A DNA stretch of 54,277 bases, taken from NCBI GenBank assembly GCA_944349855.1, contig CALVNS010000016.1, forward strand, positions 1 through 54,277. Direction: 5' to 3'. Each line of letters opens with the position of its first letter. Positions within the stretch are counted from its first letter, which is position 1. Of this stretch, positions 1-7,734 are shown in pieces. Source of the DNA: an uncultured Eubacteriales bacterium. GTDB lineage: Bacteria > Bacillota > Clostridia > Christensenellales > Aristaeellaceae. A model generated the notes under the pieces. That model saw only the letters and a program-made list of their open reading frames with translations, ran no database searches and was not told where the DNA came from. The position numbers were made by a program, and so were the translations under genes.

Positions 1-78
1 GAGCACCGCTGTTCCCGATGCAACGCACGCCCGGTCGATCGCACTCAGCAGCGCCAGCGCCACGCCTCCCCTGCGCAT
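1..78 (-). CDS. 5' fragment of a gene running off the left edge
   Basis: An ATG at 76-78 on the minus strand is preceded by a GGGGGGTGAT ribosome-binding sequence, and the frame stays open to base 1. The 26 visible residues begin Met-Arg-Arg and then are mostly hydrophobic, which could be an N-terminal signal or membrane segment. The upstream gene on this strand ends at 160 and is followed by a terminator, so this gene would need its own promoter or readthrough. The function cannot be told from so little sequence. Confidence 0.35.
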   Translation of the reverse strand, partial: MRRGGVALALLSAIDRACVASGTAVL

Positions 79-114
79 CCGATCACCCCCCGCCAGCCTA
101 TGTGCGCGCGCACA

Positions 115-149
115 CAAAAAGAAGCGGGCCGCCGAGACCGGCTGCCCGC
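115..149 (-). terminator. Rho-independent terminator after the FMN reductase-like gene
   Basis: On the minus strand a GC-rich stem (GCGGGC-A-GCCG pairing with CGGC-G-GCCCGC, four-base loop, bases 124-149) is followed by TTCTTTTTG. It lies about 10 bases downstream of the stop codon at 160. Confidence 0.7.
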
Positions 150-159
150 CCCATGGGAA

Positions 160-780
160 TCATCGGATGAAGTTCGTCCGCTCCCGCGGCTCCTGCTCGG
201 GCGCAGGCACGCCCGCGGCGCGCCCTGCCTCGATGCAGCGCAGCAGCCAGGCCATGTTACGCCCCAGCGTGCGCATGATCTGCATGCCCTCCAGATCTGC
301 ACGGACCTCGTCCGGGGTGTTCCCGTGCACCATGTTCCAGTACTGCGAGGACACGACGGGCATCTGCGAGATGGTAAAGTACTTGTTCAGCTGGTCCAGC
401 GCCGCCGTCGTGCCCGCGCGCCGGCAGCTCACCACCGCCGCGCCGGGCTTGAGCGCAAAGCCCCGACCCGCATAGAAGAATCGGTCGAGGAACGCCGTCA
501 TCGCCCCGCCGGCCGCCGCGTAGTGCACGGGCGAGCCGAAGACGAATCCGTCCGCATCCTGTGCGAGGGCCAGCGCCTCGTTCACGCGGTCGTCGTCAAA
601 GACGCACCGTCCCTTGCCAGCGCATCCGCCGCAGCCGATGCAGCCGCGGACCGGCCCCTTGCCGATCCAGAAGATCCGCGTGCGCACGCCGGAACGCTCC
701 AGTTCGCCGGCCACCTCGCGCAGCGCCGTATCCGTACAGCCCTTTTCGTGCGGGCTGCCATTGATCAACAGTACGTTCAA
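160..780 (-). CDS. Flavodoxin-fold NAD(P)H-dependent FMN reductase-like oxidoreductase
   Basis: This is a 206-residue protein of the NADPH-dependent FMN reductase/iron-sulfur flavoprotein type. It opens with the flavodoxin-fold phosphate-binding segment LLINGSPHEKGCTD. A Cys cluster follows (CIGCGGCAGKGRC), as in iron-sulfur flavoproteins that bind FMN beside a cysteine motif, then the flavin-site segment GSPVHYAAAGGAM. The start is taken as TTG at 778-780 because GGAGGTGA lies five bases upstream; longer readings lack homologous N-terminal sequence. It probably passes electrons between NAD(P)H and flavin or small acceptors in the cytoplasm; the substrate is unknown. A terminator follows immediately. 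Confidence 0.85.
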   Translation of the reverse strand: MNVLLINGSPHEKGCTDTALREVAGELERSGVRTRIFWIGKGPVRGCIGCGGCAGKGRCVFDDDRVNEALALAQDADGFVFGSPVHYAAAGGAMTAFLDRFFYAGRGFALKPGAAVVSCRRAGTTAALDQLNKYFTISQMPVVSSQYWNMVHGNTPDEVRADLEGMQIMRTLGRNMAWLLRCIEAGRAAGVPAPEQEPRERTNFIR

Positions 781-835
781 TGCGGTCACCTCCGATGTGA
801 AGTCTATGCAGTCCTGTGAAGCGCGATGCGGCCCG

Positions 836-1726
836 TCAGGATGCCGCCTGCGCGGGCGTGGCCTGCGAAGGGGTCGCGTCCTGCACATGCAGCGTCAGGC
901 CGAAGGCCTCCTGCAGAAAGAACGCGGGCACATACAGCGCGCCGCCATCGACGATGGGCTGCGCCTCCTGCGATGGCACGTACAGCTTGCCGTCCACGAG
1001 CACCATCACGGGCGCGCTGTCGTCCAGCGCGTAGGAGATGGCCGTCTCGCGCGGCGGATCGCCGGGCACGATGAAGGAAATGCCGGTCTCGGTCCGCTCA
1101 ACCTCCCAGCCGGCCTTGGCGGCCAGGTCCTCCACGGGCAGGTACCAGCGGCCCTGTGCGTCGCGCGCGGGCGTCACAGACAGTCCGTCTTCGCCCAGCA
1201 GCACCGTCGCGTCCAGGTCAAGCGTCAGCTCGGTCAGCTCCGGCACGGGCGAAGGCGAGGGCGTCGGCGTCGGCGCGGGCGTGGGGTCGGGCGTCGGCGT
1301 GGGCTCCGGCGTGGGCGCGGGCGTGGCCGTCGGCAGCGCGATGGCCGCCTGCGAGAACAGCCACGTCAGCGTGTCCTTGCCTGCGATGCCGTCGTCCTCC
1401 AGGTTGTGCTTGCGCTGGAACGCCTTCACCGCGCGCAGGGTGTTGATGCCGAACTTGCCATCCACCGCGTCCGTCAGATAGCCCAAATCGTACAGCCGCT
1501 GCTGCAGCCGCTCGACCTCCTCGCCCTCCATGCCGCGGCGCAGCGACTGCGTCATGCCGCCGGGCAGCAGCGTGGCCTCCGGCGCGGGCGTGGCGGTGGC
1601 GGCCGTCTCCACGGCGGGGATGGCCTCGCCCTCGCCGAGCGCCGGGTCGGCCGCGGCCGTGCCCACGCCGGAGAGCGTCAGCACGGCGGACAACAGGTAA
1701 GCCGCCAATGTGCGTACAGGCTCCAT
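836..1726 (-). CDS. Secreted peptidoglycan-binding protein with copper-amine-oxidase-like stalk domain
   Basis: This 296-residue protein has a signal peptide (residues 1 to about 26, ending near TAAAD). A PG_binding_1 domain follows at about 61-125, with the repeat pattern LQQRLYDLGYL and DGIAGKDTL. A Pro/Thr-rich linker covers about 132-162, and a C-terminal region resembles the copper amine oxidase N-terminal fold (YLPVEDLAAKAGWEVER, then KLYVPSQEA and ALYVPAFFLQEAFG). The likely role is wall-anchored binding or sensing; no catalytic site is visible. The ATG at 1726 is chosen because GGGGAGAGAC precedes it and the signal peptide starts there. It lies 66 bp downstream of the HAD phosphatase gene and may be cotranscribed with it. 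Confidence 0.8.
   Translation of the reverse strand: MEPVRTLAAYLLSAVLTLSGVGTAAADPALGEGEAIPAVETAATATPAPEATLLPGGMTQSLRRGMEGEEVERLQQRLYDLGYLTDAVDGKFGINTLRAVKAFQRKHNLEDDGIAGKDTLTWLFSQAAIALPTATPAPTPEPTPTPDPTPAPTPTPSPSPVPELTELTLDLDATVLLGEDGLSVTPARDAQGRWYLPVEDLAAKAGWEVERTETGISFIVPGDPPRETAISYALDDSAPVMVLVDGKLYVPSQEAQPIVDGGALYVPAFFLQEAFGLTLHVQDATPSQATPAQAAS
1236..1330. repeat. Low-complexity Pro/Thr linker repeat
   Basis: Short GGCGTSGGC-like units repeat here and encode a PT/PS-rich wall-spanning linker in the peptidoglycan-binding protein (minus strand). Such tracts can change length by slippage. Confidence 0.75.
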
Positions 1727-1792
1727 GTTCGTCTCTCCCCTCTCTGTTTCCTGATCAATCAACGAATGCGGGGCGCATTTTCATCCCCCGGC

Positions 1793-2428
1793 TCACACGC
1801 CGAAGAAGCGCGCCACCTTCTGGGGCGACTCGGCCAGAAAGCCCGCGATGCCCGCCTGCATTGCGCCCTGCACGTTGGCGGGCGTATCATCCAGGAAGAG
1901 CGTGCGCGCGGGATCGAGCGCGCAGCGGTCGATCAATTCGCGGTAGATCTCGGGCTCGGGCTTGAGCAGATGCACGTAGCAGGAGATCACGCCGCCATCG
2001 AACAGCGAGAAGAAGTCGTAGCGCTCCAGCAGCCACTCATAGGCGGGCTCATGGTAGTTGGACAGGACGTACAGCCGCTTGCCCATCTCCTTGCAGCGGC
2101 GCAGCGCGTCCACGCCCTCGCGGATGGGCGTCTTGACGGACATCCAACCGCCCAACACCCGATCCACCGCTGGGCGAATGGCCGGATTGCCCTGCGACAT
2201 GCGCTGCGCGGCCTGCTCATAGGTCACCGTGCCGCGGTCCAGGTCCAGCCAGTGCGGGGAGCGGAAGATGCGCTCCATCAGTTCGGCCTTGAGCGCCGCG
2301 TCCTCGCCGATGAGCACGTCGAGGGTGTGCTGCGGGCTGAAGCGGATGAGCACGTTGCCGATGTCGAACACCACGCTGTCAAAGGCGTCCCAGGGCATGG
2401 TCTGAAAGCGTTCCTCGATGTAGTGCAT
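1793..2428 (-). CDS. HAD superfamily hydrolase (subfamily IA phosphatase)
   Basis: This 211-residue protein carries the four HAD motifs: FDIGNVL (nucleophile Asp22), VLSN, Lys in LKPEPEIY, and LFLDD. The second Asp of motif I is Gly24, a pattern typical of YihX-like sugar phosphate phosphatases, so a small phosphorylated sugar is a plausible substrate. Helical cap residues lie between motifs I and II. The ATG at 2428 follows AAGGAGGCAGCC. The gene starts 10 bp after the YiaK-like gene stops, so the two form an operon and the phosphatase may act in the same sugar-acid or carbohydrate pathway. The exact substrate is not evident. Confidence 0.85.
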   Translation of the reverse strand: MHYIEERFQTMPWDAFDSVVFDIGNVLIRFSPQHTLDVLIGEDAALKAELMERIFRSPHWLDLDRGTVTYEQAAQRMSQGNPAIRPAVDRVLGGWMSVKTPIREGVDALRRCKEMGKRLYVLSNYHEPAYEWLLERYDFFSLFDGGVISCYVHLLKPEPEIYRELIDRCALDPARTLFLDDTPANVQGAMQAGIAGFLAESPQKVARFFGV

Positions 2429-2438
2429 GGCTGCCTCC

Positions 2439-3455
2439 TTACGGTCGTTGCATGTGCGCCTGGATCTTCTCCCAGGTCTCCTCCGCCACGGGCACGCCGC
2501 GCTCGAGGTTGCGCGCGGCGGTGCGCTCCACGTCCTGTCCCGGGTAGCGGATCGGCGCCCCGCCTGGCACGGGCTTGGACGAGAGCAGGAACTCGACTGC
2601 CTCGTCGAGCAGGCGGTCGACCTGCTCCGCGGGCAGCAGCCCGCGGAAGTTAATCGCGATGAATACCTGCGACAGGCCGGCCTCATCCTCGGGCGCGCGG
2701 GTGACGGCGCACACCGTGCGGCCCATGGACAGCGCGCCCGCCAGCAGGTCGAGCGCCAGGGACATCGCCGAGCCCTTCCAATAGCCCGCCGGCAGAATGC
2801 GCCGCGTCTTGAGGATCGCCTTCGGGTCGCGCGTGAGGCGGCCCTCCTCGTCGTAGCCGCCGTCAAAGGGCAGCATCTGCCCATTTTGCACGGCGACCTC
2901 CAGCTTGCCGTAGGCGAACTGGCTCATCGCCGTGTCGACGACGACGGGGCCCTTGCTGCGCGGCACGGCCAACACGATGGGGTTGTTGCCCAGCCGCGGA
3001 TCCTCCGCGCCCCAGGCGGGCATGTTGGCCGTGGTGTTGGTAAAGAGGATGGCGGCCATACCCGCCTGCGCGGCCTGACGTCCGTAGCGGCCCGCGCGCA
3101 TCCAGTGGCTGCTGTTGCGCACGCTGACGCACGCGATGCCGTGCGTGCGGGACAGCTCGACCGCGCGCGCCATGGCGTCCTCGGCGATCAGCGGGCCCGG
3201 GCCGAAGCGGCCGTCCCACACCTCCATGCCGCCCAGCGAAGCGACGCGCTCGGGCGTGGTATCCAGGCGCACGATGCCCTCGCGAATGCAGAACAAAAAG
3301 CGCGGAAAGCGGTTGACGCCGTGGGAATAGACGCCCTCCAGCGAGTTGCGCGCGAACACATCGGACAGCCGGGCGGCGCGTGACGCGTCCACGCCGGCCT
3401 TTTCCAGCGCCGCCTCGAGCGTGCGCACCAGGTCGTCAAATGGAATGTACAGCAT
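2439..3455 (-). CDS. Ldh_2/malate-lactate dehydrogenase family oxidoreductase, YiaK-like
   Basis: This 338-residue protein belongs to the Ldh_2 family, which has its own NAD(P)-binding fold unrelated to classical LDH. The catalytic segment SHGVNR (His45) is present, as are the family blocks SSHWMRAGRYGRQAA, GNNPIVLAVP, VVVDTAMSQFAYGKL and GYWKGSAMSLALDLLAGALS. Among family members it most resembles 2,3-diketo-L-gulonate/3-dehydro-L-gulonate reductases (YiaK/DlgD), which work in L-ascorbate or pentose-acid use, but malate, lactate or ureidoglycolate enzymes share the fold. The ATG follows GGAGGATTT. It is the first gene of an operon with a sigma-A promoter at 3479-3507 and the HAD phosphatase downstream. 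Confidence 0.85.
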   Translation of the reverse strand: MLYIPFDDLVRTLEAALEKAGVDASRAARLSDVFARNSLEGVYSHGVNRFPRFLFCIREGIVRLDTTPERVASLGGMEVWDGRFGPGPLIAEDAMARAVELSRTHGIACVSVRNSSHWMRAGRYGRQAAQAGMAAILFTNTTANMPAWGAEDPRLGNNPIVLAVPRSKGPVVVDTAMSQFAYGKLEVAVQNGQMLPFDGGYDEEGRLTRDPKAILKTRRILPAGYWKGSAMSLALDLLAGALSMGRTVCAVTRAPEDEAGLSQVFIAINFRGLLPAEQVDRLLDEAVEFLLSSKPVPGGAPIRYPGQDVERTAARNLERGVPVAEETWEKIQAHMQRP

Positions 3456-3478
3456 AAATCCTCCACATTTTTTGTTTC

Positions 3479-3507
3479 ATTATAGCACGCCGCAGGGCGA
3501 TGTGCAA
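3479..3507 (-). promoter_or_regulatory. Sigma-A promoter of the YiaK-like/HAD operon
   Basis: On the minus strand TTGCAC (3502-3507), 17 bases, then TATAAT (3479-3484) with a TG extension (TGCTATAAT). It lies 24 bp upstream of the ATG at 3455. Confidence 0.75.
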
Positions 3508-3724
3508 ACCCTTCTCCGTTCGCTGTGCCAGCCGGCCTTTTTTTGATCTTTCTTCACGCAGTGGACAAACTGTAGACACATTTCGCCAATATAATAAGGC
3601 CATCAAAGCGAGAGATTCCCCATATCCTCCCGCTTTGACATCCCCCGTACCCGCCAGCGGTCCGCACACGCCGCGACCGGGTGCATACCCTTTTCTTCTC
3701 CCCCTCCTCATCACACAACCCCAA

Positions 3725-3772
3725 ATGGAAGGATCCCGCATCTGCTGCACACCGGATGCGGGATCCTTCCAT
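3725..3772. terminator. Perfect 18-bp inverted repeat, probable bidirectional terminator
   Basis: Bases 3725-3742 pair perfectly with 3755-3772 around a 12-base loop; a T5 tract follows on the plus strand and a weak TTGGGG on the minus strand. It closes the GH43 operon, whose last stop codon is at 3804. The rest of the 3456-3803 gap holds the promoter above and an AT-rich patch near 3590-3600 with no clear gene. Confidence 0.7.
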
Positions 3773-3803
3773 ATTTTTGATTTGCGTATGTTTTGGCGCG
3801 GGC

Positions 3804-4730
3804 TCAGCGCGTTACCTCGACGTGCAGCTCGGGCCCCTGTACGGTCATCCTGTCTGCGCGCATGACGCGCACGTCGCCCTGCGAACGGTCGGCGTCTCGG
3901 TCACGGCCGTGATAGACGATGTAGTATGCATCCCCCTCGCGCACGACGCTGTTGTGGCCTGTGCCCTCGACAAACGCGTTGCGGCACACGAGCGGGCTGT
4001 ACGTATGCTCGTTCGGATGCTTGTGCCAGGCAAGGCGGCGAAGGTCGCCCTCGCCCTGCGCAGTGCTGTAGCCGATGAAGTACGTCTCGTTGGTGTACGC
4101 GGAGCCGCTGTACATGACGTAGTGCCAGTCGCCCTCGCGGAAGTAGAACGCGCCCTCGATGGTGTGCCAGTGCTGCCCCTTCCTGAACCGGTCGCGCTGG
4201 AAGATCTCCTCGTCGATCGTCGGGCGCACGATGACGGCCGGCGCGCCCTCGACGTGGCAGGGATCGGTCAGCCTGTCCGCGACGATGAGCGTGCCGGCGC
4301 GCTCGGCCTCGTAGTCGTTGACGCTGTAGAAGAGGTACAGCCCGCTGTCCGTGCTGACCGCGTGCGCGTCGATGGAGAAGGGCGGCAGCATCTCGCGCAC
4401 GAATGCAAACGGACCCTCGGGCGAATCGCCCACCGCCACCTGAATGCGCTGCTGGTGCGTGTCCTCGCTGCCCTCGGGCATGGATGAATAGTACAGGTAA
4501 TACTTGCCTTCAAAGGGCATCACGGCAGGGGCCCAGAACTGCTTTTCGCCCGGGCGGGTGTAGCACAGGCCCAGGTACTCCCAGCCCTCCATCAGCGCGC
4601 GGCTGCGGTAGAGCTGCACGCCCTCGTCGTGCGTGGCGTAGACATAGTAGAAGTCGCCCACGCGGATCATGTACGGATCGGGCTGACCGGCCGGCGCGGT
4701 GTCGCCGGGCTTTCGCTGGTAGAGTTTCAT
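3804..4730 (-). CDS. Glycoside hydrolase family 43-like beta-xylosidase/arabinosidase
   Basis: This 308-residue protein has the five-bladed beta-propeller pattern of GH43. The three expected acids are visible: Asp18 in GQPDPYMI (base), Asp121 in FSIDAHAV (pKa modulator) and Glu192 in HTIEGAF (acid). There is no signal peptide, so it should act in the cytoplasm on imported oligosaccharides. The second of two close ATGs (4730) is chosen because AAAGGAG then lies seven bases upstream rather than one. It is the last gene of an operon with another GH43-like gene and a secreted LRR protein; a perfect hairpin follows. Substrate specificity (xylo-, arabino- or galacto-linkages) is not readable. Confidence 0.85.
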   Translation of the reverse strand: MKLYQRKPGDTAPAGQPDPYMIRVGDFYYVYATHDEGVQLYRSRALMEGWEYLGLCYTRPGEKQFWAPAVMPFEGKYYLYYSSMPEGSEDTHQQRIQVAVGDSPEGPFAFVREMLPPFSIDAHAVSTDSGLYLFYSVNDYEAERAGTLIVADRLTDPCHVEGAPAVIVRPTIDEEIFQRDRFRKGQHWHTIEGAFYFREGDWHYVMYSGSAYTNETYFIGYSTAQGEGDLRRLAWHKHPNEHTYSPLVCRNAFVEGTGHNSVVREGDAYYIVYHGRDRDADRSQGDVRVMRADRMTVQGPELHVEVTR

Positions 4731-4758
4731 GCGCATGCTCCTTTCTCCCGCCGGCCGT

Positions 4759-5703
4759 TCAGTCCACGGGCCAGCGGTATGCCTGAATGCGTTCGTATTC
4801 CTCGGGCGTGATCGTCAGGATCGTGCCGTGCTTGAATCCATAGGGGAAGCTGAACGCCGCGTCCGAGCGGACAAACGCGCCGCTTTGCAGGCTGGGCGCG
4901 ACGAACGGCACATAGCCCTGCCCCGCGCCGCGCACGCCGTAGTAGTCCAGGAACAGGCACCAGCGCCCATCCTCCAGCCGCACGGCCGTCGGCGCCTCGT
5001 ACTGCCCCGCCTGCAGCGTCTGCATGGCCTCGTCAAAGGCCGGCACGCGCGTCCACGGGCCGCTCAGCTGCTGCGCGCGCAGCAGCACGATGCGCTCCGG
5101 GTTGCCCTCGCTCTTGAGGAACATGTAGTACGCGCCGTCCTCCTCATAGATGGCCGAGTCGATGACGCCGCTGTCCGCCTTGCGGTACAGCTCCTCCGGC
5201 GCGGTGTAATGCGCAAAGTCGCGCGTCAGGCTGTAGTAGATCGCCTTGGGACCGTAGCCGTTCTTACGGTGCGCGGACGACCAGTGCAGCAGGTAGGCCT
5301 CCCGCTCGCGGTCCCACAGGATGTCCGGCGCCCACAGGCAGCCGAAGTCCGCGTCGCCCAGCTCGATCAGCCGCTGCTCCGTCCAGTGGATCAGGTCGTC
5401 CGACTCCCAGTACGCCAGCGCCTTGCTGCCCTCGCGCCCGATCGCGTCCCACGAGCCGTGGTACCGGCCGCGCATGCCGTAGGCCAGGCTCAGGTCCGTG
5501 GCGAGGATGCGGAACTTCCCTGCCCGCGCGTCGCGCACGATGGTCATGTCGCGCACGCCCTTGTCGCCGTAGTACGCCCACAGCACCGGCCGGCCGCCGT
5601 TGACCGCCTCCCAGTGGAAGCCGTCCCGGCTCAGGCCAAAGTACACCTGCTCCCCGTCGGGCGTCGTGCGCTCGCGGAAGTGTACGAACAGATATGCCTG
5701 CAT
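4759..5703 (-). CDS. GH43-like five-bladed beta-propeller glycosidase
   Basis: This 314-residue protein contains propeller repeats typical of GH43/GH117-like enzymes: FGLSRDGFHWEAVNGG, GVRDMTIVRD, CLWAPDILWDRE, DSGVIDSAIYEEDGAYYMFLKSE and YEAPTAVRLEDGRWCLFLDYYG. The pair DMTIVRD and YEAPTAVR probably supply a base and an acid. It has no signal peptide and is likely cytoplasmic. ATG at 5703 follows AAAGGGACGG; a longer in-frame extension is arginine-rich noncoding-type sequence and is rejected. It sits 28 bp upstream of the second GH43 gene and 23 bp downstream of the LRR gene, so the three are probably one transcript. The substrate is unknown. Confidence 0.8.
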   Translation of the reverse strand: MQAYLFVHFRERTTPDGEQVYFGLSRDGFHWEAVNGGRPVLWAYYGDKGVRDMTIVRDARAGKFRILATDLSLAYGMRGRYHGSWDAIGREGSKALAYWESDDLIHWTEQRLIELGDADFGCLWAPDILWDREREAYLLHWSSAHRKNGYGPKAIYYSLTRDFAHYTAPEELYRKADSGVIDSAIYEEDGAYYMFLKSEGNPERIVLLRAQQLSGPWTRVPAFDEAMQTLQAGQYEAPTAVRLEDGRWCLFLDYYGVRGAGQGYVPFVAPSLQSGAFVRSDAAFSFPYGFKHGTILTITPEEYERIQAYRWPVD

Positions 5704-5726
5704 GTGTGTCCGTCCCTTTCGCCCCG

Positions 5727-6605
5727 TCAGTCGTAGGTGTAGTGAGCGGTCGCGTCCTGCCTGTACAGGTCCCACGCGGAGCGCGCGTCCATCACGCCGC
5801 CGACGCGGATGTCCCAGCCGTCTGCGCTTGCGCTCGTGCTCCCGCCGCCGTTGTTCAGCTCGATGCTCGCCAGCGCCTCGCGGATGCCGTCGGTCAGGCC
5901 CAGCGCCGCCGTCTGCGGGATGCCGCGGCACAGCGCCGTCCAGGCCTCGCCGGGCGTCAGCGTCTCGACCGTGACGGTGATCTGGCCGACCTGCTGGCCG
6001 TCAAACGAGGTGAGGCGCACCGTGCAGTCCTCCGGCGCGGCATAGGTGTACTGGTAGCGCACATTGCCGTGGTTGTCGGACATCTCTTCCGCCGCGGTGA
6101 GCGTCATCTCCGCGCCCAGGCCGGCCATCTCCTGCGCGAGGTTCGCCACGATCGCGGAGGCCGGCACATCCGGCATGGCCGGCGCCGCGGGCTCGAACGT
6201 GCAGAAATAGCCGTAGTCCTCGTTGCTGGCGGACAGCAGCGGCCGCAGCGTCTCCGCCTCGCCGTAGATCGTGTAGTTCAGCGCGCCCTTGGTGCCCAAG
6301 ACGTTCGGGCCCAGCGTGGTCACGCTCGCGGGGATCGTGACGCTGACCAGGTGGTCGCCGATCCGCTCCAGCGCATAGCCGTCCATGCCCGTGATGCCCT
6401 CTTCCAGGACGACGTCGGTCACGCGCGCAAGCTCCTCTTCGGACAGCTGCGAAAGCACGTCGGACGGGACCGTGCCGCTGCCGCTGAGGGTCAGCGTGCC
6501 GCTTTCGTCCAGCGTCAGGGCGATGCCCTCGCAAAGCGCCGTCAGGGGCAGCGCCAGCAGCGCGGCCAGCGCGAGTATCAGGATACTGCGAAGGATCTTT
6601 TTCAT
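5727..6605 (-). CDS. Secreted leucine-rich-repeat (BspA-like) protein
   Basis: This 292-residue protein starts with a clear signal peptide (MKKILRSILILALAALLALPLTALCEG). BspA/LRR_5-like sequence follows at about 28-110: LTLSGSGTVPSDVL, VTDVVLEEGITGMDGYAL and LVSVTIPASVTTLGPNVLG. The C-terminal half (about 120-292) is a beta-rich domain I do not recognise, with a Ser/Gly-rich stretch near the end. A surface adhesion or substrate-capture role is plausible because it leads an operon with two GH43-like enzymes, but this is inference. ATG at 6605 follows GGGAGGGAAATGAC, and a consensus promoter lies at 6640-6668. Confidence 0.75.
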   Translation of the reverse strand: MKKILRSILILALAALLALPLTALCEGIALTLDESGTLTLSGSGTVPSDVLSQLSEEELARVTDVVLEEGITGMDGYALERIGDHLVSVTIPASVTTLGPNVLGTKGALNYTIYGEAETLRPLLSASNEDYGYFCTFEPAAPAMPDVPASAIVANLAQEMAGLGAEMTLTAAEEMSDNHGNVRYQYTYAAPEDCTVRLTSFDGQQVGQITVTVETLTPGEAWTALCRGIPQTAALGLTDGIREALASIELNNGGGSTSASADGWDIRVGGVMDARSAWDLYRQDATAHYTYD

Positions 6606-6639
6606 GTCATTTCCCTCCCTGTCAAATCCAGACAGGCGC

Positions 6640-6668
6640 ATTATAGCACGTTTGCCCACGTGCGGCAA
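6640..6668 (-). promoter_or_regulatory. Sigma-A promoter of the LRR/GH43 operon
   Basis: On the minus strand TTGCCG (6663-6668), 17-base spacer, TG-extended TATAAT (6640-6645), 35 bp upstream of the LRR start codon. Confidence 0.75.
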
Positions 6669-6684
6669 GCGCGCCGCCGCGGCG

Positions 6685-7329
6685 TCAGTCGTATTTTTCG
6701 ATGCGGACCGTGGCGATCGCAGACGCGTTAGGCGCGCCTGTGACGAGGTCCTGGGGCGCAGGCGCCAGCAGCATGAAGCCCTCCCGGCCGTACCGCGCGT
6801 AGCCCTGCGCATATGCCGCCTCGACGGCCATGTGCCGCACCCGTCCCACGACCATGGCCGTGATGCCCGCGCCGCTCAGGTCCTTCGCCTCCTCCAGCGT
6901 GCATTCCACCTGGAGAAACGCCTCCTCAATGACCGGCGCGCAGACCGTCTTCGCCCGGGCCAGCGTAAAGCCGCCCGCCGCAAACTCGTCCGTCTCCGGA
7001 TCGTTGCAGCGGATCGTCTCCACCAGGCGGTCGTATGCGCTCAGGGGCAGGAAGTTGATGCAGAAGCATCCGTCCCTTTGGATGTTCGCATACGTGTGCG
7101 TGTGCTGATACAGGCCGCCCATCACGGCAAAAAACGCCGTCCTGTCCCCGTGAAAGCAGCTCCACGCGTGAAAGCAGACGTTGGGCTTGCCGTTCTCCTT
7201 CCAGGTGGTGATCGCAAACAGGACCGTCGGGATGCCCGCCGTCACCTCAAAGTGCGAAAATAGCTCAAATTCCTCCGGGTATGCGGGACGGAAACGCTCC
7301 GGACGTTCCAAACCCACCTCAATTTTCAT
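6685..7329 (-). CDS. Flavin reductase family protein
   Basis: This 214-residue protein has the split beta-barrel FMN-binding pattern of the flavin reductase/DIM6-NTAB family: GIPTVLFAITTW, NVCFHAWSCFHGD, FAVMGGLYQHTHTYANI and CFCINFLP. It has no signal peptide and would act in the cytoplasm, reducing FMN or working as a flavoredoxin. The ATG at 7329 follows AAAGGAGGAAGGCG, which excludes the longer upstream reading. Its stop is just upstream of the LRR promoter, and the small membrane protein gene ends about 110 bp before its start. The partner and substrate are unknown. Confidence 0.8.
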   Translation of the reverse strand: MKIEVGLERPERFRPAYPEEFELFSHFEVTAGIPTVLFAITTWKENGKPNVCFHAWSCFHGDRTAFFAVMGGLYQHTHTYANIQRDGCFCINFLPLSAYDRLVETIRCNDPETDEFAAGGFTLARAKTVCAPVIEEAFLQVECTLEEAKDLSGAGITAMVVGRVRHMAVEAAYAQGYARYGREGFMLLAPAPQDLVTGAPNASAIATVRIEKYD

Positions 7330-7439
7330 CGCCTTCCTCCTTTCGCCGGGCGCAGCCGCCCGCATATCCGCTCTGCCGCCCTCTTCGCGTAGGCCGCGCA
7401 AAGGACGGCAGGGCCGCTCGGATTTTCGCGCTAGCGCGA

Positions 7440-7643
7440 TCAAATGCCCAGCTGAATCCTGTTTCCAAAGACAAACAGCAGCACGATCAGCACCCCCAGC
7501 ACAATCAGCGCAACGTCGAGCGCCTTGACGGGGATGTTCATCTTGTCGTACATATCGGTGATCCAGTTGGAAGCGCGCGGCGGCTGGGATGGGGCGTCCT
7601 GCTCCTGCTTTTCCTGCGCCTGTCTGCTCTCCAGATCGTCCAT
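7440..7643 (-). CDS. Small single-pass membrane protein
   Basis: This 67-residue protein has an acidic, Gln-rich N-terminus (about 1-30), then one hydrophobic helix at about 42-60 (LDVALIVLGVLIVLLFVFG) and a very short tail. The ATG at 7643 follows GGGAAGGAGATG. The order suggests a cytoplasmic N-terminus with a C-terminal anchor, or a small regulatory or scaffolding peptide. It is not assigned to a named family. It lies 42 bp past the mglC terminator and ahead of the flavin reductase, with which it may share transcription. Confidence 0.65.
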   Translation of the reverse strand: MDDLESRQAQEKQEQDAPSQPPRASNWITDMYDKMNIPVKALDVALIVLGVLIVLLFVFGNRIQLGI

Positions 7644-7684
7644 TCTTTCATCTCCTTCCCGGTTGACGCGGGGCGTTCAGGATG

Positions 7685-7718
7685 GAAAAAGGCCCGCCGC
7701 GACGCGCCGCGGCAGGCC
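7685..7718 (-). terminator. Terminator of the mgl operon
   Basis: On the minus strand an 11-bp stem with one mismatch (7708-7718 with 7691-7701) is followed by five T residues, starting 17 bp after the mglC stop. Confidence 0.85.
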
Positions 7719-7734
7719 TGTGCCAAATGACGGA

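Noticed and set aside
1793-2428. Gly at the second position of HAD motif I as a lost catalytic residue
   Set aside because: FDIGNVL-type motifs are common in active phosphatases of the YihX type.
614-2653. Long plus-strand frame of 679 codons, and similar ones at 14963-17296 and 26628-28154
   Set aside because: No ribosome-binding site, biased residues and complete overlap with real minus-strand genes mark them as shadows.
3436-3865. Small open frames in the gap containing the perfect hairpin
   Set aside because: They translate the terminator stem and have no start context.
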